Assembly (NCBI GenBank): GCA_945952585.1
Contig: CAMFII010000003.1
Span: 124,001-188,000 of the forward strand
Length of the DNA stretch: 64,000 bases
Direction: 5' to 3'
Origin: an uncultured Rhodobacter sp.
GTDB lineage: Bacteria; Pseudomonadota; Alphaproteobacteria; Rhodobacterales; Rhodobacteraceae
In this document: piece by piece, positions 56,593-64,000 of the stretch
Layout: the number at the start of each line of letters is the position of its first letter
How positions within the stretch are numbered: position 1 is the stretch's first letter
Notes under the pieces: model-generated
Told to the model about the DNA's origin: nothing
The model's database searches: none
The model's input: the letters and a program-made list of their open reading frames with translations, nothing else
Program-made: the position numbers and the translations under genes

Positions 56593-56626
56593 TTATTTTG
56601 ACAACTGAAATTATTCGAGCGATTTT
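56593..56626 (+). promoter_or_regulatory. xylF promoter with overlapping NagC/Mlc-like AT repeat
   Basis: TTGACA at 56598-56603, 17 nt, GATTTT at 56621-56626; leader about 58 nt. The -35 box is inside an AT-rich imperfect inverted repeat, with TTATTTT at one end and AAATTATT at the other (56593-56615), which resembles operators of the ROK regulators NagC and Mlc. A repressor here would block RNA polymerase. Confidence 0.6.
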
Positions 56627-56690
56627 CCCCGCGTGCCGACGAATCCGTCGGACCGGCCTTTCGCAGGCCACATCCACAGGGAGGATATAA

Positions 56691-57716
56691 ATGCGTAAAT
56701 CCGTTCTTGCTGCCGTGGTCGCCGTTGTCGGCTTCTCGGCTGCAAATGCCGCCATGGCGCTGACGGTCGGCGTGTCGTGGTCGAACTTCCAGGAAGAGCG
56801 CTGGAAAACTGACGAAGCCGCCATCAAGGCCGCGCTTGACGCTGCTGGGGCCACCTACGTTTCGACCGACGCCCAGTCGTCCTCGTCCAAACAGCTGGCC
56901 GATGTGGAATCGCTGATCTCGCAGGGCGTGAACGCTCTCATCATCCTCGGCCAGGATACCACGGCGATCGGGCCGGCGGTCCAGGAAGCGATCGACGCCG
57001 GCATCCCGGTGATCTCGTATGACCGCCTCATCGAGGATCCGCGCGCCTTCTACATCACCTTCGACAACGTCGAAGTCGGCCGCATGCAGGCCCGTGCCGT
57101 TCTGGCCGCCGCGCCGAAGGGCAACTACGTCATGATCAAGGGTTCGAACACCGACCCGAACGCCGACTTCCTGCGCGGCGGCCAGCAGGAAGTGCTGCAG
57201 AAGGCACTTGATGCCGGCGATATCAAGATCGTGGGCGAAGCCTATACCGATGGCTGGCTGCCGGCGAACGCCCAGAAGAACATGGAACAGATCCTGACCC
57301 AGAACGACAACAAGGTTGACGCCGTTGTCGCTTCGAACGACGGCACGGCCGGCGGTGTCGTTGCGGCGCTGACCGCCCAGGGCATGCAGGGGATCCCGGT
57401 TTCGGGTCAGGACGGCGACAAGGCCGCTCTGAACCGCGTGGCCGCGGGCACGCAGACCGTCTCGGTCTGGAAAGATGCGCGCGAACTCGGCAAGGAAGCC
57501 GCGACTGTCGCGGTTGCGCTGGCCAACAAGACCGATCCGAAAGCCATCCCGAACGTCCAGACCTTCAAGACGCCGGGCGGCAACGAGGTGAACGCGGTGT
57601 TCCTGACGCCGATCCCGATCACCAAGGACAACCTGGGTGTCGTGGTCGATGCCGGCTGGATCACCAAGGACGAGCTGTGCCAGGGCGTTTCGAACGGCCC
57701 GGCGCCCTGCAACTGA
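56691..57716 (+). CDS. xylF: D-xylose ABC transporter binding protein
   Basis: 341 residues. Sec signal ([21 protein letters not shown]), then a type I periplasmic binding fold with [37 protein letters not shown] and [17 protein letters not shown]. It binds xylose in the periplasm. GGGAGG lies 8 nt before the ATG. It is followed by a strong hairpin and then xylH. Confidence 0.95.
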   Translation: MRKSVLAAVVAVVGFSAANAAMALTVGVSWSNFQEERWKTDEAAIKAALDAAGATYVSTDAQSSSSKQLADVESLISQGVNALIILGQDTTAIGPAVQEAIDAGIPVISYDRLIEDPRAFYITFDNVEVGRMQARAVLAAAPKGNYVMIKGSNTDPNADFLRGGQQEVLQKALDAGDIKIVGEAYTDGWLPANAQKNMEQILTQNDNKVDAVVASNDGTAGGVVAALTAQGMQGIPVSGQDGDKAALNRVAAGTQTVSVWKDARELGKEAATVAVALANKTDPKAIPNVQTFKTPGGNEVNAVFLTPIPITKDNLGVVVDAGWITKDELCQGVSNGPAPCN

Positions 57717-57740
57717 TCCGCGCGATCTGAACTGACGGAG

Positions 57741-57766
57741 CGCCCCGGCCCCTGCTGGCCGGGGCG
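57741..57766 (+). terminator. Intercistronic hairpin between xylF and xylH
   Basis: A perfect 10-bp stem CGCCCCGGCC / GGCCGGGGCG with a CCTGCT loop, then TTCTTC. It should partially end transcription or protect the xylF message 3' end, giving more binding protein than permease. Confidence 0.7.
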
Positions 57767-57824
57767 TTCTTCAACCGCCATCGCGCGGCCCACGCGAGGC
57801 TCCGGTCTTTCGAAAGGCATGGAC

Positions 57825-59126
57825 ATGTCCGAAGTGGCAACCCACCCCAACCCATCCCAATCCAGGCGCAAACTGTTCGAGACGCTGGGCATCGACACCC
57901 GGCTGCTGGGCATGGTGATCGCGTTCCTTCTCATCTGTACGGTTTTCTATTTCGTCACTGACGGACGCTTCCTCTCGCCCAGGAACATCTTCAACCTGTC
58001 GATCCAGACCGTCAGTGTGGCCATCATGGCGACGGGGATGGTGTTCATCATCGTGATGCGCCACATCGACCTGAGCGTCGGCGCGCTTCTGGCGCTCTGT
58101 TCGGCGGTGATGGGTCTGATGCAGGTGTGGATCCTGCCGCAGATCGTGGGACTTCCCCTGGGAAGCGTGGGGATCATGCCCCTGGCCATCATCGCGGGCC
58201 TGATTACCGGAACGGCGATCGGTGCGTTTAACGGCTGGCTTGTCGGCTATCAGCAGATTCCGGCCTTCATCGTGACGCTCGGCGGCTTGCTGATCTGGCG
58301 CAACGTCGGCTGGTACATGACCTCAGGCCAGACGCTTGGCCCGCTCGACCCGACCTTCCTCAAGCTCGGCGGGTCTGAGGGAACGCTTGGTGCCACCTTG
58401 TCCTGGATTGTCGGGGGTATCGGTGCCATCGCCGCGATCATGGCCCAGTTCCAGGCCCGCAAGAGCAAGGCCCGTCATGGCTTCGCGGTGAAACCGATCT
58501 GGGCCGAAGTCACCATGTCGGCGATCTTTGCCGGGGCCATCCTGGGATTTGTCGCCATCCTGAACAGCTATGACATTCCGACGGCCCGGCTTCAGCGCAT
58601 GTTCGAGGCCCGGGGCGAGGTCATGCCCGAAGGCTATACCGAAGGTTTCGGGATGCCTATTTCGGTGCTGATGCTGATCTTGCTGACCATTGTCATGACT
58701 GTGGTCGCGCGGAAGACGCGCTTTGGTCGCTATATCTTCGCGGCGGGCGGCAATCCTGACGCGGCAGAGCTTTCCGGCATCAATACCCGGCTTCTGACCG
58801 TCAAGGTCTTTGCCCTCATGGGCTTCCTTTGCGCGCTGTCTGCGATTGTCGCGCAGGCCCGCCTGCAAAACCACACCAACGACATCGGGACGCTGGACGA
58901 ACTTCGCGTCATCGCCGCCGCGGTGATCGGTGGCACGGCTTTGTCGGGTGGCATCGGTACGATCTACGGCGCGCTGCTTGGGGCGCTGATCATGCAATCG
59001 CTGCAATCCGGCATGGCGATGGTGGGCGTCGACAGCCCGTTCCAGAACATCGTCGTGGGTCTTGTGCTCGTGGTCGCTGTCTGGATCGACATCCAGTACC
59101 GCAAGCGCTCTGGCGCGTTGAAATGA
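57825..59126 (+). CDS. xylH: D-xylose ABC transporter permease
   Basis: 433 residues from ATG 57825, with GAAAGG 7 nt upstream (the ATG at 57819 sits too close). About ten or more transmembrane segments ([15 protein letters not shown], the [19 protein letters not shown] block typical of ribose/xylose permeases, [19 protein letters not shown]). A large soluble loop is present at residues 200-270. It is the membrane pore of the xylose importer. Confidence 0.94.
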   Translation: MSEVATHPNPSQSRRKLFETLGIDTRLLGMVIAFLLICTVFYFVTDGRFLSPRNIFNLSIQTVSVAIMATGMVFIIVMRHIDLSVGALLALCSAVMGLMQVWILPQIVGLPLGSVGIMPLAIIAGLITGTAIGAFNGWLVGYQQIPAFIVTLGGLLIWRNVGWYMTSGQTLGPLDPTFLKLGGSEGTLGATLSWIVGGIGAIAAIMAQFQARKSKARHGFAVKPIWAEVTMSAIFAGAILGFVAILNSYDIPTARLQRMFEARGEVMPEGYTEGFGMPISVLMLILLTIVMTVVARKTRFGRYIFAAGGNPDAAELSGINTRLLTVKVFALMGFLCALSAIVAQARLQNHTNDIGTLDELRVIAAAVIGGTALSGGIGTIYGALLGALIMQSLQSGMAMVGVDSPFQNIVVGLVLVVAVWIDIQYRKRSGALK

Positions 59127-59140
59127 GAGGGGATGACGCC

Positions 59141-59902
59141 ATGACAAGCAATCGCGGAACCCCCCTGGTCGAAATGCGCGACATCTCGATCGCGTTCGGC
59201 GGGATCAAGGCGGTCGACCACGTTTCGGTCGACCTCTACCCCGGCGAGGTCGTGGGCCTGCTCGGCCATAACGGCGCCGGCAAATCGACCCTGATCAAGT
59301 GCCTTTCGGGTGCCTACCACGCAGATGCCGGAGAGATCTTCATCAACGGCCAGAAGGTAAACATCAGCAATCCGCGCGATGCGCGGGCGCTGAACATCGA
59401 GACGATCTACCAGACGCTCGCGCTGGCGGACAACCTCGATGCGGCGTCCAACCTGTTCCTCGGGCGGGAGCTGGTCACGCCCATGGGCTTCGTCGACGAC
59501 TCCCAGATGGAGGCCGAGACCCGAAAGATCATGGGGCGGCTCAACCCGAACTTCCGCAAGTTCAAGGAACCGGTTTCGGCCCTGTCCGGCGGTCAGCGGC
59601 AGTCGGTCGCCATCGCGCGCGCGGTCTACTTCAACGCCAAGATCCTGATCATGGACGAACCAACCGCCGCACTTGGCCCGCACGAGACGCAGATGGTGTC
59701 GGAACTGATCCAGGAGCTGAAGCGTCAGGGCCTGGGCATCTTCCTGATCGAACACGACATCCACAACGTGATGAAGCTGTGCGATCGGGCCGTGGTGATG
59801 AAGAACGGCCAGAGGGTCGGGACGGTCAACGTCAACGAGGTGACCGACGACGACATCCTCGGCATGATCATCATGGGCAAGAAGCCCCCGCAGGCCGTGT
59901 GA
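59141..59902 (+). CDS. xylG: D-xylose ABC transporter ATPase, single-domain form
   Basis: 253 residues with one ATPase domain, half of the E. coli XylG (about 513 with two). Walker [10 protein letters not shown], signature ALSGGQRQS, Walker B ILIMDEP and switch LIEHDIHNV are intact, so a homodimer would drive transport. ATG 59141 has GAGGGG 9 nt before; ATG 59123 is an alternative that would overlap xylH. TGATG overlap with xylB. Confidence 0.93.
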   Translation: MTSNRGTPLVEMRDISIAFGGIKAVDHVSVDLYPGEVVGLLGHNGAGKSTLIKCLSGAYHADAGEIFINGQKVNISNPRDARALNIETIYQTLALADNLDAASNLFLGRELVTPMGFVDDSQMEAETRKIMGRLNPNFRKFKEPVSALSGGQRQSVAIARAVYFNAKILIMDEPTAALGPHETQMVSELIQELKRQGLGIFLIEHDIHNVMKLCDRAVVMKNGQRVGTVNVNEVTDDDILGMIIMGKKPPQAV

Positions 59903-61338
59903 TGTACATCGGTCTGGATCTGGGAACCTCTGGCGTCAAAGGGGTTCTCATCGACGATGCGCAGAAGGTCGTGGCGGAAGCCACGGCCTCGCTGACCGTA
60001 TCGCGGCCCCAGGAAGGCTGGAGCGAGCAATCGCCTGCCGACTGGATCGCCGCGACCGAGGCGGTGATGGACCAGCTTGCCGCACATGGCCTGGGTAAGG
60101 TGCGCGGTCTCGGACTGTCGGGCCAGATGCATGGCGCAACGCTGCTGGATGCTGCCGACGAGGTTCTGAGGCCCTGCATCCTGTGGAATGACACGCGCAG
60201 CCATGAAGAGGCGGCAGAACTCGACGGCGATCCTCTGTTCCGCCGCCTGACAGGCAACATCGTCTTTCCCGGCTTCACGGCTCCCAAGCTGCTATGGGTC
60301 GAACGGAATGAGCCGCAGATCCGCGAGCGGGTCGCCAAAGTGTTGCTGCCAAAGGACTATCTGCGGCTTTGGCTGACTGGCGAGCATGTGGCCGAGATGT
60401 CGGATGCCGCCGGGACAAGCTGGCTGGACACCGGCCGCCGCGACTGGTCCGACGAGTTGCTTACCGCGACGGGGCTTGACCGTGCCGCGATGCCCAGGCT
60501 GGTCGAAGGGTCGCAGGTCTCGGGGACAGTGCGGGAACCGCTGGCCGCGCGATGGGGCATGCCTGCGGGCGTGGTCGTCGCGGGTGGAGGCGGCGACAAT
60601 GCCGCTTCCGGGGTAGGTGTCGGTGTGGTCCGGGCCGGGGATGCCTTTGTCTCGCTCGGCACCTCGGGCGTGCTGTTCGCGGCCAATGACGGCTATCAGC
60701 CCGATCCCGCCACAGCCGTGCACACCTTCTGCCACGCGCTGCCCGGGACCTGGCACCAGATGGGCGTGATCCTTGCGGCGACGGACGCACTGAACTGGTT
60801 TGCCGGTCTGGTTGGTCAGTCGGCTGCCAGTCTGACGGGGGATCTCTGCAGCCTCAAGGCGCCGGGAAAGACCCTGTTCCTGCCCTATCTGGGGGGTGAG
60901 CGCACACCGCTGAACGACTCTGCCATCCGCGGCGCCTTCATCGGGCTGGAGCATGTGACCGACCGTGCCGCCGCGACTCGCGCCGTTCTGGAAGGCGTGA
61001 CCTTTGCCTTCCGTGACTGCCGCGATGCGCTTGCCGCGACCGGTACCCGCTTCGACCGGCTTCTGGCCGTGGGTGGCGGCTCGCGGTCGGACTACTGGCT
61101 GAAGGCGATTGCCACGGCGCTTGGGTGCCCGGTCCAATTGCCGGTCGCCGGTGACTTCGGCGGTGCCTTTGGCGCGGCCCGTCTTGGCCTCATGGCTGCG
61201 ACCGGAGCCGGAGCCGAGATCGCGACCCTGCCCGCCATCGCCCGCACGATCGACCCTGATCCTGCGCTTACCGCCGCCTTCGACGCGGCGCATGCCCGCT
61301 ACCGTGCTTCGCAATCCGCTATCAAGGGACTGACATGA
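59902..61338 (+). CDS. xylB: Xylulokinase
   Basis: 478 residues, FGGY kinase. N-terminal [34 protein letters not shown] with the xylulose-binding Met-His, ILWNDTRS, and the C-terminal [15 protein letters not shown]. It phosphorylates D-xylulose to xylulose-5-phosphate. The start overlaps the xylG stop by 1 nt and the stop overlaps xylA by 4 nt. Confidence 0.95.
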   Translation: MYIGLDLGTSGVKGVLIDDAQKVVAEATASLTVSRPQEGWSEQSPADWIAATEAVMDQLAAHGLGKVRGLGLSGQMHGATLLDAADEVLRPCILWNDTRSHEEAAELDGDPLFRRLTGNIVFPGFTAPKLLWVERNEPQIRERVAKVLLPKDYLRLWLTGEHVAEMSDAAGTSWLDTGRRDWSDELLTATGLDRAAMPRLVEGSQVSGTVREPLAARWGMPAGVVVAGGGGDNAASGVGVGVVRAGDAFVSLGTSGVLFAANDGYQPDPATAVHTFCHALPGTWHQMGVILAATDALNWFAGLVGQSAASLTGDLCSLKAPGKTLFLPYLGGERTPLNDSAIRGAFIGLEHVTDRAAATRAVLEGVTFAFRDCRDALAATGTRFDRLLAVGGGSRSDYWLKAIATALGCPVQLPVAGDFGGAFGAARLGLMAATGAGAEIATLPAIARTIDPDPALTAAFDAAHARYRASQSAIKGLT

Positions 61339-62639
61339 GCGACTTCTTCAAGGACATTCCGGCCATCAGCTATGTCGGACCCGATTCCGACGCTGAGTTC
61401 GGCTTCAAGCATTACAACAAGGACGAAGTCGTTCTGGGAAAGCGTCTGGAGGACCATCTGCGTTTTGCCGTAGCCTGGTGGCACAGCTTCGCCTGGGAAG
61501 GGGGCGACCCCTTCGGCGGCCAGACCTTCGTGCGTCCCTGGCATCCGCAGGATTCGATGAAGAACGCTCGGATCAAGGCCGACGTGGCCTTCGAGATGTT
61601 CCGCATCCTCGATGTGCCTTACTACTGCTGGCACGACGCCGACGTTCGCCCTGAGACCGGTAATTTCGCCGACAACCTCAAGACGCTGAACGAAATCACC
61701 GACTACATGCTGGAAAAGCAGGCCCAGACCGGCATCAAGCTTCTCTGGGGTACGGCGAACCTGTTCAGCCATCGCCGCTGGATGGCCGGCGCCTCGACCA
61801 ACCCGGATCCCGAGGTTTTCGCCTTTGCGGCGGCGACGGTGAAGTCCTGCCTCGATGCGACCCACAAGTTGGGCGGCGAGAACTACGTCCTTTGGGGCGG
61901 GCGCGAAGGGTACGAGACCCTGCTGAACACCGACATGAAGCAGGAGTTGGACCATATGGGCCGCTTCCTGAACATGGTCGTCGACTACAAGCACAAGATC
62001 GGCTTCAAGGGCACAATCCTGGTCGAGCCGAAGCCGCAGGAGCCGTCGAAGCACCAGTACGACTACGACGCGGCAACCTGCTTTGGCTTCCTGCAGAAAT
62101 ACGGCCTGGAAAAGGAAGTGAAGCTGAACCTTGAGCAGGGTCACGCCATCCTTGCCGGCCACAGCTTCGAGCACGAGATTGCCACGGCGGCGGCGCTTGG
62201 CGTCTTCGGGTCGATCGACATGAACCGCAACGACTACCAGTCGGGCTGGGACACCGACCAGTTCCCCAACAACGTGCCTGAAGTGGCCCTGGCCTATTAC
62301 GAGATCCTCAAGGCCGGGGGATTCACAACTGGCGGCACCAACTTCGATGCCAAGATCCGTCGCCAGTCGATCGACCCTGCTGATCTGATCCTTGCGCATA
62401 TGGGCGCCATGGATGTCTGTGCCCGCGGGCTGAAGGCGGCGGCGGCCCTGCTGGACTCTGGAGAAATGGAGGCGGCGAAGAAAGCGCGCTATGCTGGCTG
62501 GGATACCCCGGCGGCAAAGGCGATGCTGGGCTCGAGTCTGGATGCCATCGCGGCCGAAGTGCTGGCCAAGGACATCCGCCCCGAGCCGCGCTCTGGCCGG
62601 CAGGAACGGCTGGAGAACCTCTGGAACCGCTTCGTCTGA
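61335..62639 (+). CDS. xylA: Xylose isomerase
   Basis: 434 residues, class II length. Metal and substrate residues: the catalytic His in [39 protein letters not shown] and [20 protein letters not shown]. It converts xylose to xylulose with Mg2+ or Mn2+. ATGA coupling to xylB gives the order xylFHGBA. A GC-rich hairpin follows. Confidence 0.96.
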   Translation: MSDFFKDIPAISYVGPDSDAEFGFKHYNKDEVVLGKRLEDHLRFAVAWWHSFAWEGGDPFGGQTFVRPWHPQDSMKNARIKADVAFEMFRILDVPYYCWHDADVRPETGNFADNLKTLNEITDYMLEKQAQTGIKLLWGTANLFSHRRWMAGASTNPDPEVFAFAAATVKSCLDATHKLGGENYVLWGGREGYETLLNTDMKQELDHMGRFLNMVVDYKHKIGFKGTILVEPKPQEPSKHQYDYDAATCFGFLQKYGLEKEVKLNLEQGHAILAGHSFEHEIATAAALGVFGSIDMNRNDYQSGWDTDQFPNNVPEVALAYYEILKAGGFTTGGTNFDAKIRRQSIDPADLILAHMGAMDVCARGLKAAAALLDSGEMEAAKKARYAGWDTPAAKAMLGSSLDAIAAEVLAKDIRPEPRSGRQERLENLWNRFV

Positions 62640-62659
62640 CTGCTAGAACAGGCACAATG

Positions 62660-62685
62660 GGGCGGCGGCCATGCGGCTGCCGCCC
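62660..62685 (+). terminator. Hairpin between xylA and the aldo/keto reductase
   Basis: An 11-bp stem GGGCGGCGGCC / GGCTGCCGCCC with one G-T pair and an ATGC loop. No T run follows, so it may stabilise the upstream RNA rather than terminate. Confidence 0.45.
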
Positions 62686-62706
62686 GCACCATTTCGGGAG
62701 AGCCGC

Positions 62707-63738
62707 ATGACCTACATCCCCGCCGCCAACCGCTATGACCGGATGATCTACCGCCGTTGCGGCGCATCCGGACTGAAGCTGCCTGCGATCTCGCTCGGGC
62801 TGTGGCACAATTTCGGCCACGATACGCCGCACCAGACGAAGCGGGCGATCTGCCAGGCGGCCTTCGATCACGGGATTACCCATTTCGACCTTGCCAACAA
62901 CTACGGCCCTCCGCCCGGCAGCGCGGAAGAAGCGTTCGGCGAGATCCTGAAGACCGATTTCCGCGGACTTAGAGACGAAATCATCATTTCGTCGAAAGCC
63001 GGCTACCTGATGTGGGACGGTCCTTATGGCGAATGGGGCAGCCGCAAGTATCTGATCGCGTCCTGCGACCAGTCGCTGAAGCGGATGGGCGTCGATTATG
63101 TCGACATCTTCTATTCGCACCGCTTCGATCCCGAGACGCCGCTGGAAGAGACGATGATGGCGCTGGATCATATCGTGCGGTCCGGGCGCGCGCTTTATGT
63201 AGGGCTATCGTCCTACAACTCGGAAAAGACCCGGGCGGCTGCTGCGATCCTGAAGGATCTCGGCACTCCCTGCCTGATCCACCAGCCAAGCTACAACATT
63301 CTCAACCGCTGGGTCGAAACCGACGGACTGAAGACCACGCTGCAAGAGCTGGGGATCGGGTCCATTGCCTTTACGCCGCTGGCGCAAGGGATCCTGACCG
63401 GCAAGTACCTGAAAGGCGTGCCGGAAGGCAGCCGTGCATCGCAGGGAAAAAGCCTTGATCCGACGATCATCACACCCCGCGCGATCGAGTCGGTGAAAAA
63501 GCTCGATGCGATGGCCAAGGCCCGCGGCCAGACGCTGGCGCAACTGGCGCTGGCCTGGGTCCTGCGGGAAGGAGGCATCACCTCGGCGCTGATCGGGGCG
63601 TCCAGGCCGGAACAGGTCGTGGATTGTGCGGGGGCGATCGGCAATCTGGATTTCACGGCCGATGAACTTGCCCGGATCGACCAGATCGCGGAAGAAAGGG
63701 ATGTGAACCTCTGGGCAAAATCCTCGCAGACGGACTGA
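62707..63738 (+). CDS. Aldo/keto reductase (YghZ/AKR14-like)
   Basis: 343 residues from ATG 62707 with GGGAGAG 4 to 5 nt before. The catalytic tetrad is visible: Asp and Tyr in FDLANNYGPP, Lys in IISSKAGYLMW, His in IFYSHRFDPETPLEET; NADP-binding IGASRPEQ near the end. Relatives reduce L-glyceraldehyde-3-phosphate and methylglyoxal. It is 67 nt after xylA and probably part of the same operon, perhaps for clearing toxic aldehydes from sugar metabolism. Confidence 0.88.
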   Translation: MTYIPAANRYDRMIYRRCGASGLKLPAISLGLWHNFGHDTPHQTKRAICQAAFDHGITHFDLANNYGPPPGSAEEAFGEILKTDFRGLRDEIIISSKAGYLMWDGPYGEWGSRKYLIASCDQSLKRMGVDYVDIFYSHRFDPETPLEETMMALDHIVRSGRALYVGLSSYNSEKTRAAAAILKDLGTPCLIHQPSYNILNRWVETDGLKTTLQELGIGSIAFTPLAQGILTGKYLKGVPEGSRASQGKSLDPTIITPRAIESVKKLDAMAKARGQTLAQLALAWVLREGGITSALIGASRPEQVVDCAGAIGNLDFTADELARIDQIAEERDVNLWAKSSQTD

Positions 63739-63808
63739 TGCCGGGATGGACGGAACCGGAGTGCCGATCTAGCTGTTTCTTCTGCGGCGGAAGATCCGCC
63801 CTCGCGAG

Positions 63809-64000
63809 GTGGTCCCGATTCCTGCCAACAGCACCGACACTGCCCCGGCCTGGTCTGGCGACTTCCGCCGGTTCACCCTGACGCAGCTGGCCGCGATTGT
63901 CGTTGTCGCGGCCGTCCTGCATGTCGCCCATGAAGTTTTTCTGCCGCTGGCCATCGCCATGCTGATCGCCTTCGCGCTCAGCCCGGTCGTGGCCATGCTG
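63809..64000 (+). CDS. AI-2E family membrane protein, 5' part only
   Basis: 64 codons from GTG 63809 to the window edge, still open. The stretch LTQLAAIVVVAAVLHVAHEV and PLAIAMLIAFALSPVVAML is the N-terminal double helix of the AI-2E/PerM family, as in the gene at 8566. In-frame stop TAG at 63770-63772 limits how far upstream it can begin; no other ATG or GTG lies between. A second, non-identical member of the family. Confidence 0.7.
   Translation, partial: MVPIPANSTDTAPAWSGDFRRFTLTQLAAIVVVAAVLHVAHEVFLPLAIAMLIAFALSPVVAML

Overview
The window is chromosomal DNA of a high-GC alphaproteobacterium, most probably of the Rhodobacteraceae (Paracoccaceae) group. The reasons are the gene order parB - hemW/rdgB/rph - hrcA/grpE, the glpDSTPQUV glycerol-importer operon, a small single-domain XylG, the NDUFAF5-like methyltransferase beside comF and grxC, and general codon use. 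The parB 3' end with a near-perfect parS site puts the left end close to the replication origin. I see no rRNA, tRNA, CRISPR array, intact insertion sequence or prophage.

Layout. 1-7.3 kb: origin-proximal housekeeping genes (parB end, hemW-rdgB-rph, hrcA-grpE, mutS). 7.4-11.4 kb: a PfkB sugar kinase, an AI-2E-type membrane protein, a class IV aminotransferase and a sulfotransferase-like protein. 11.4-23.5 kb: divergent glpR and a long glycerol operon (glpD, two ABC ATPases, permeases, small membrane protein GlpU, binding protein GlpV, glpK), ending in a second permease pair with no ATPase or binding protein of its own. 23.6-28.7 kb: a Sel1-repeat protein of different base composition, argG, a Gly-rich exported protein, a relic made of an alpha/beta-hydrolase piece and the C-terminal half of a peptide-ABC ATPase, then ilvA. 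28.7-33.7 kb: an Hpt protein divergent from a response-regulator/PP2C phosphatase, a Nudix gene overlapping the phosphatase 3' end, hslO with a heat-shock-type promoter, a CoA-type Nudix and the CCA enzyme. 33.8-38.7 kb: a pair of ABC exporters translationally coupled to an RNA uridine methyltransferase. 38.8-41 kb: two L,D-transpeptidases, a CAP-domain lipoprotein and a 60-residue membrane protein. 41-45.4 kb: hemH, methyltransferase, comF, grxC, nitrilase, MarR regulator. 45.4-48.9 kb: a three-gene undecaprenyl-linked sugar cassette. 48.9-55.1 kb: BrkB/YihY, TamB, TamA. 55.2-63.7 kb: a ROK repressor divergent from xylFHGBA plus an aldo/keto reductase. 63.8-64 kb: start of a second AI-2E-type protein.

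How the parts work together: the glp operon imports glycerol (GlpV binding protein, GlpPQ channel, GlpST ATPases), phosphorylates it (GlpK) and oxidises it (GlpD) under GlpR. The xyl operon imports xylose (XylFHG), isomerises it (XylA) and phosphorylates it (XylB) under the ROK protein. Both operons carry strong hairpins at cistron borders next to the binding-protein gene. No wholly new system is evident. The most unusual points are an apparently asymmetric ATPase pair in the glycerol importer (each subunit lacks a different conserved element), the orphan permease pair after glpK, the class IV aminotransferase lacking the PLP-binding Glu, and the composite relic at 26.9-27.4 kb. All functional calls are from reading translations; no database search was run.
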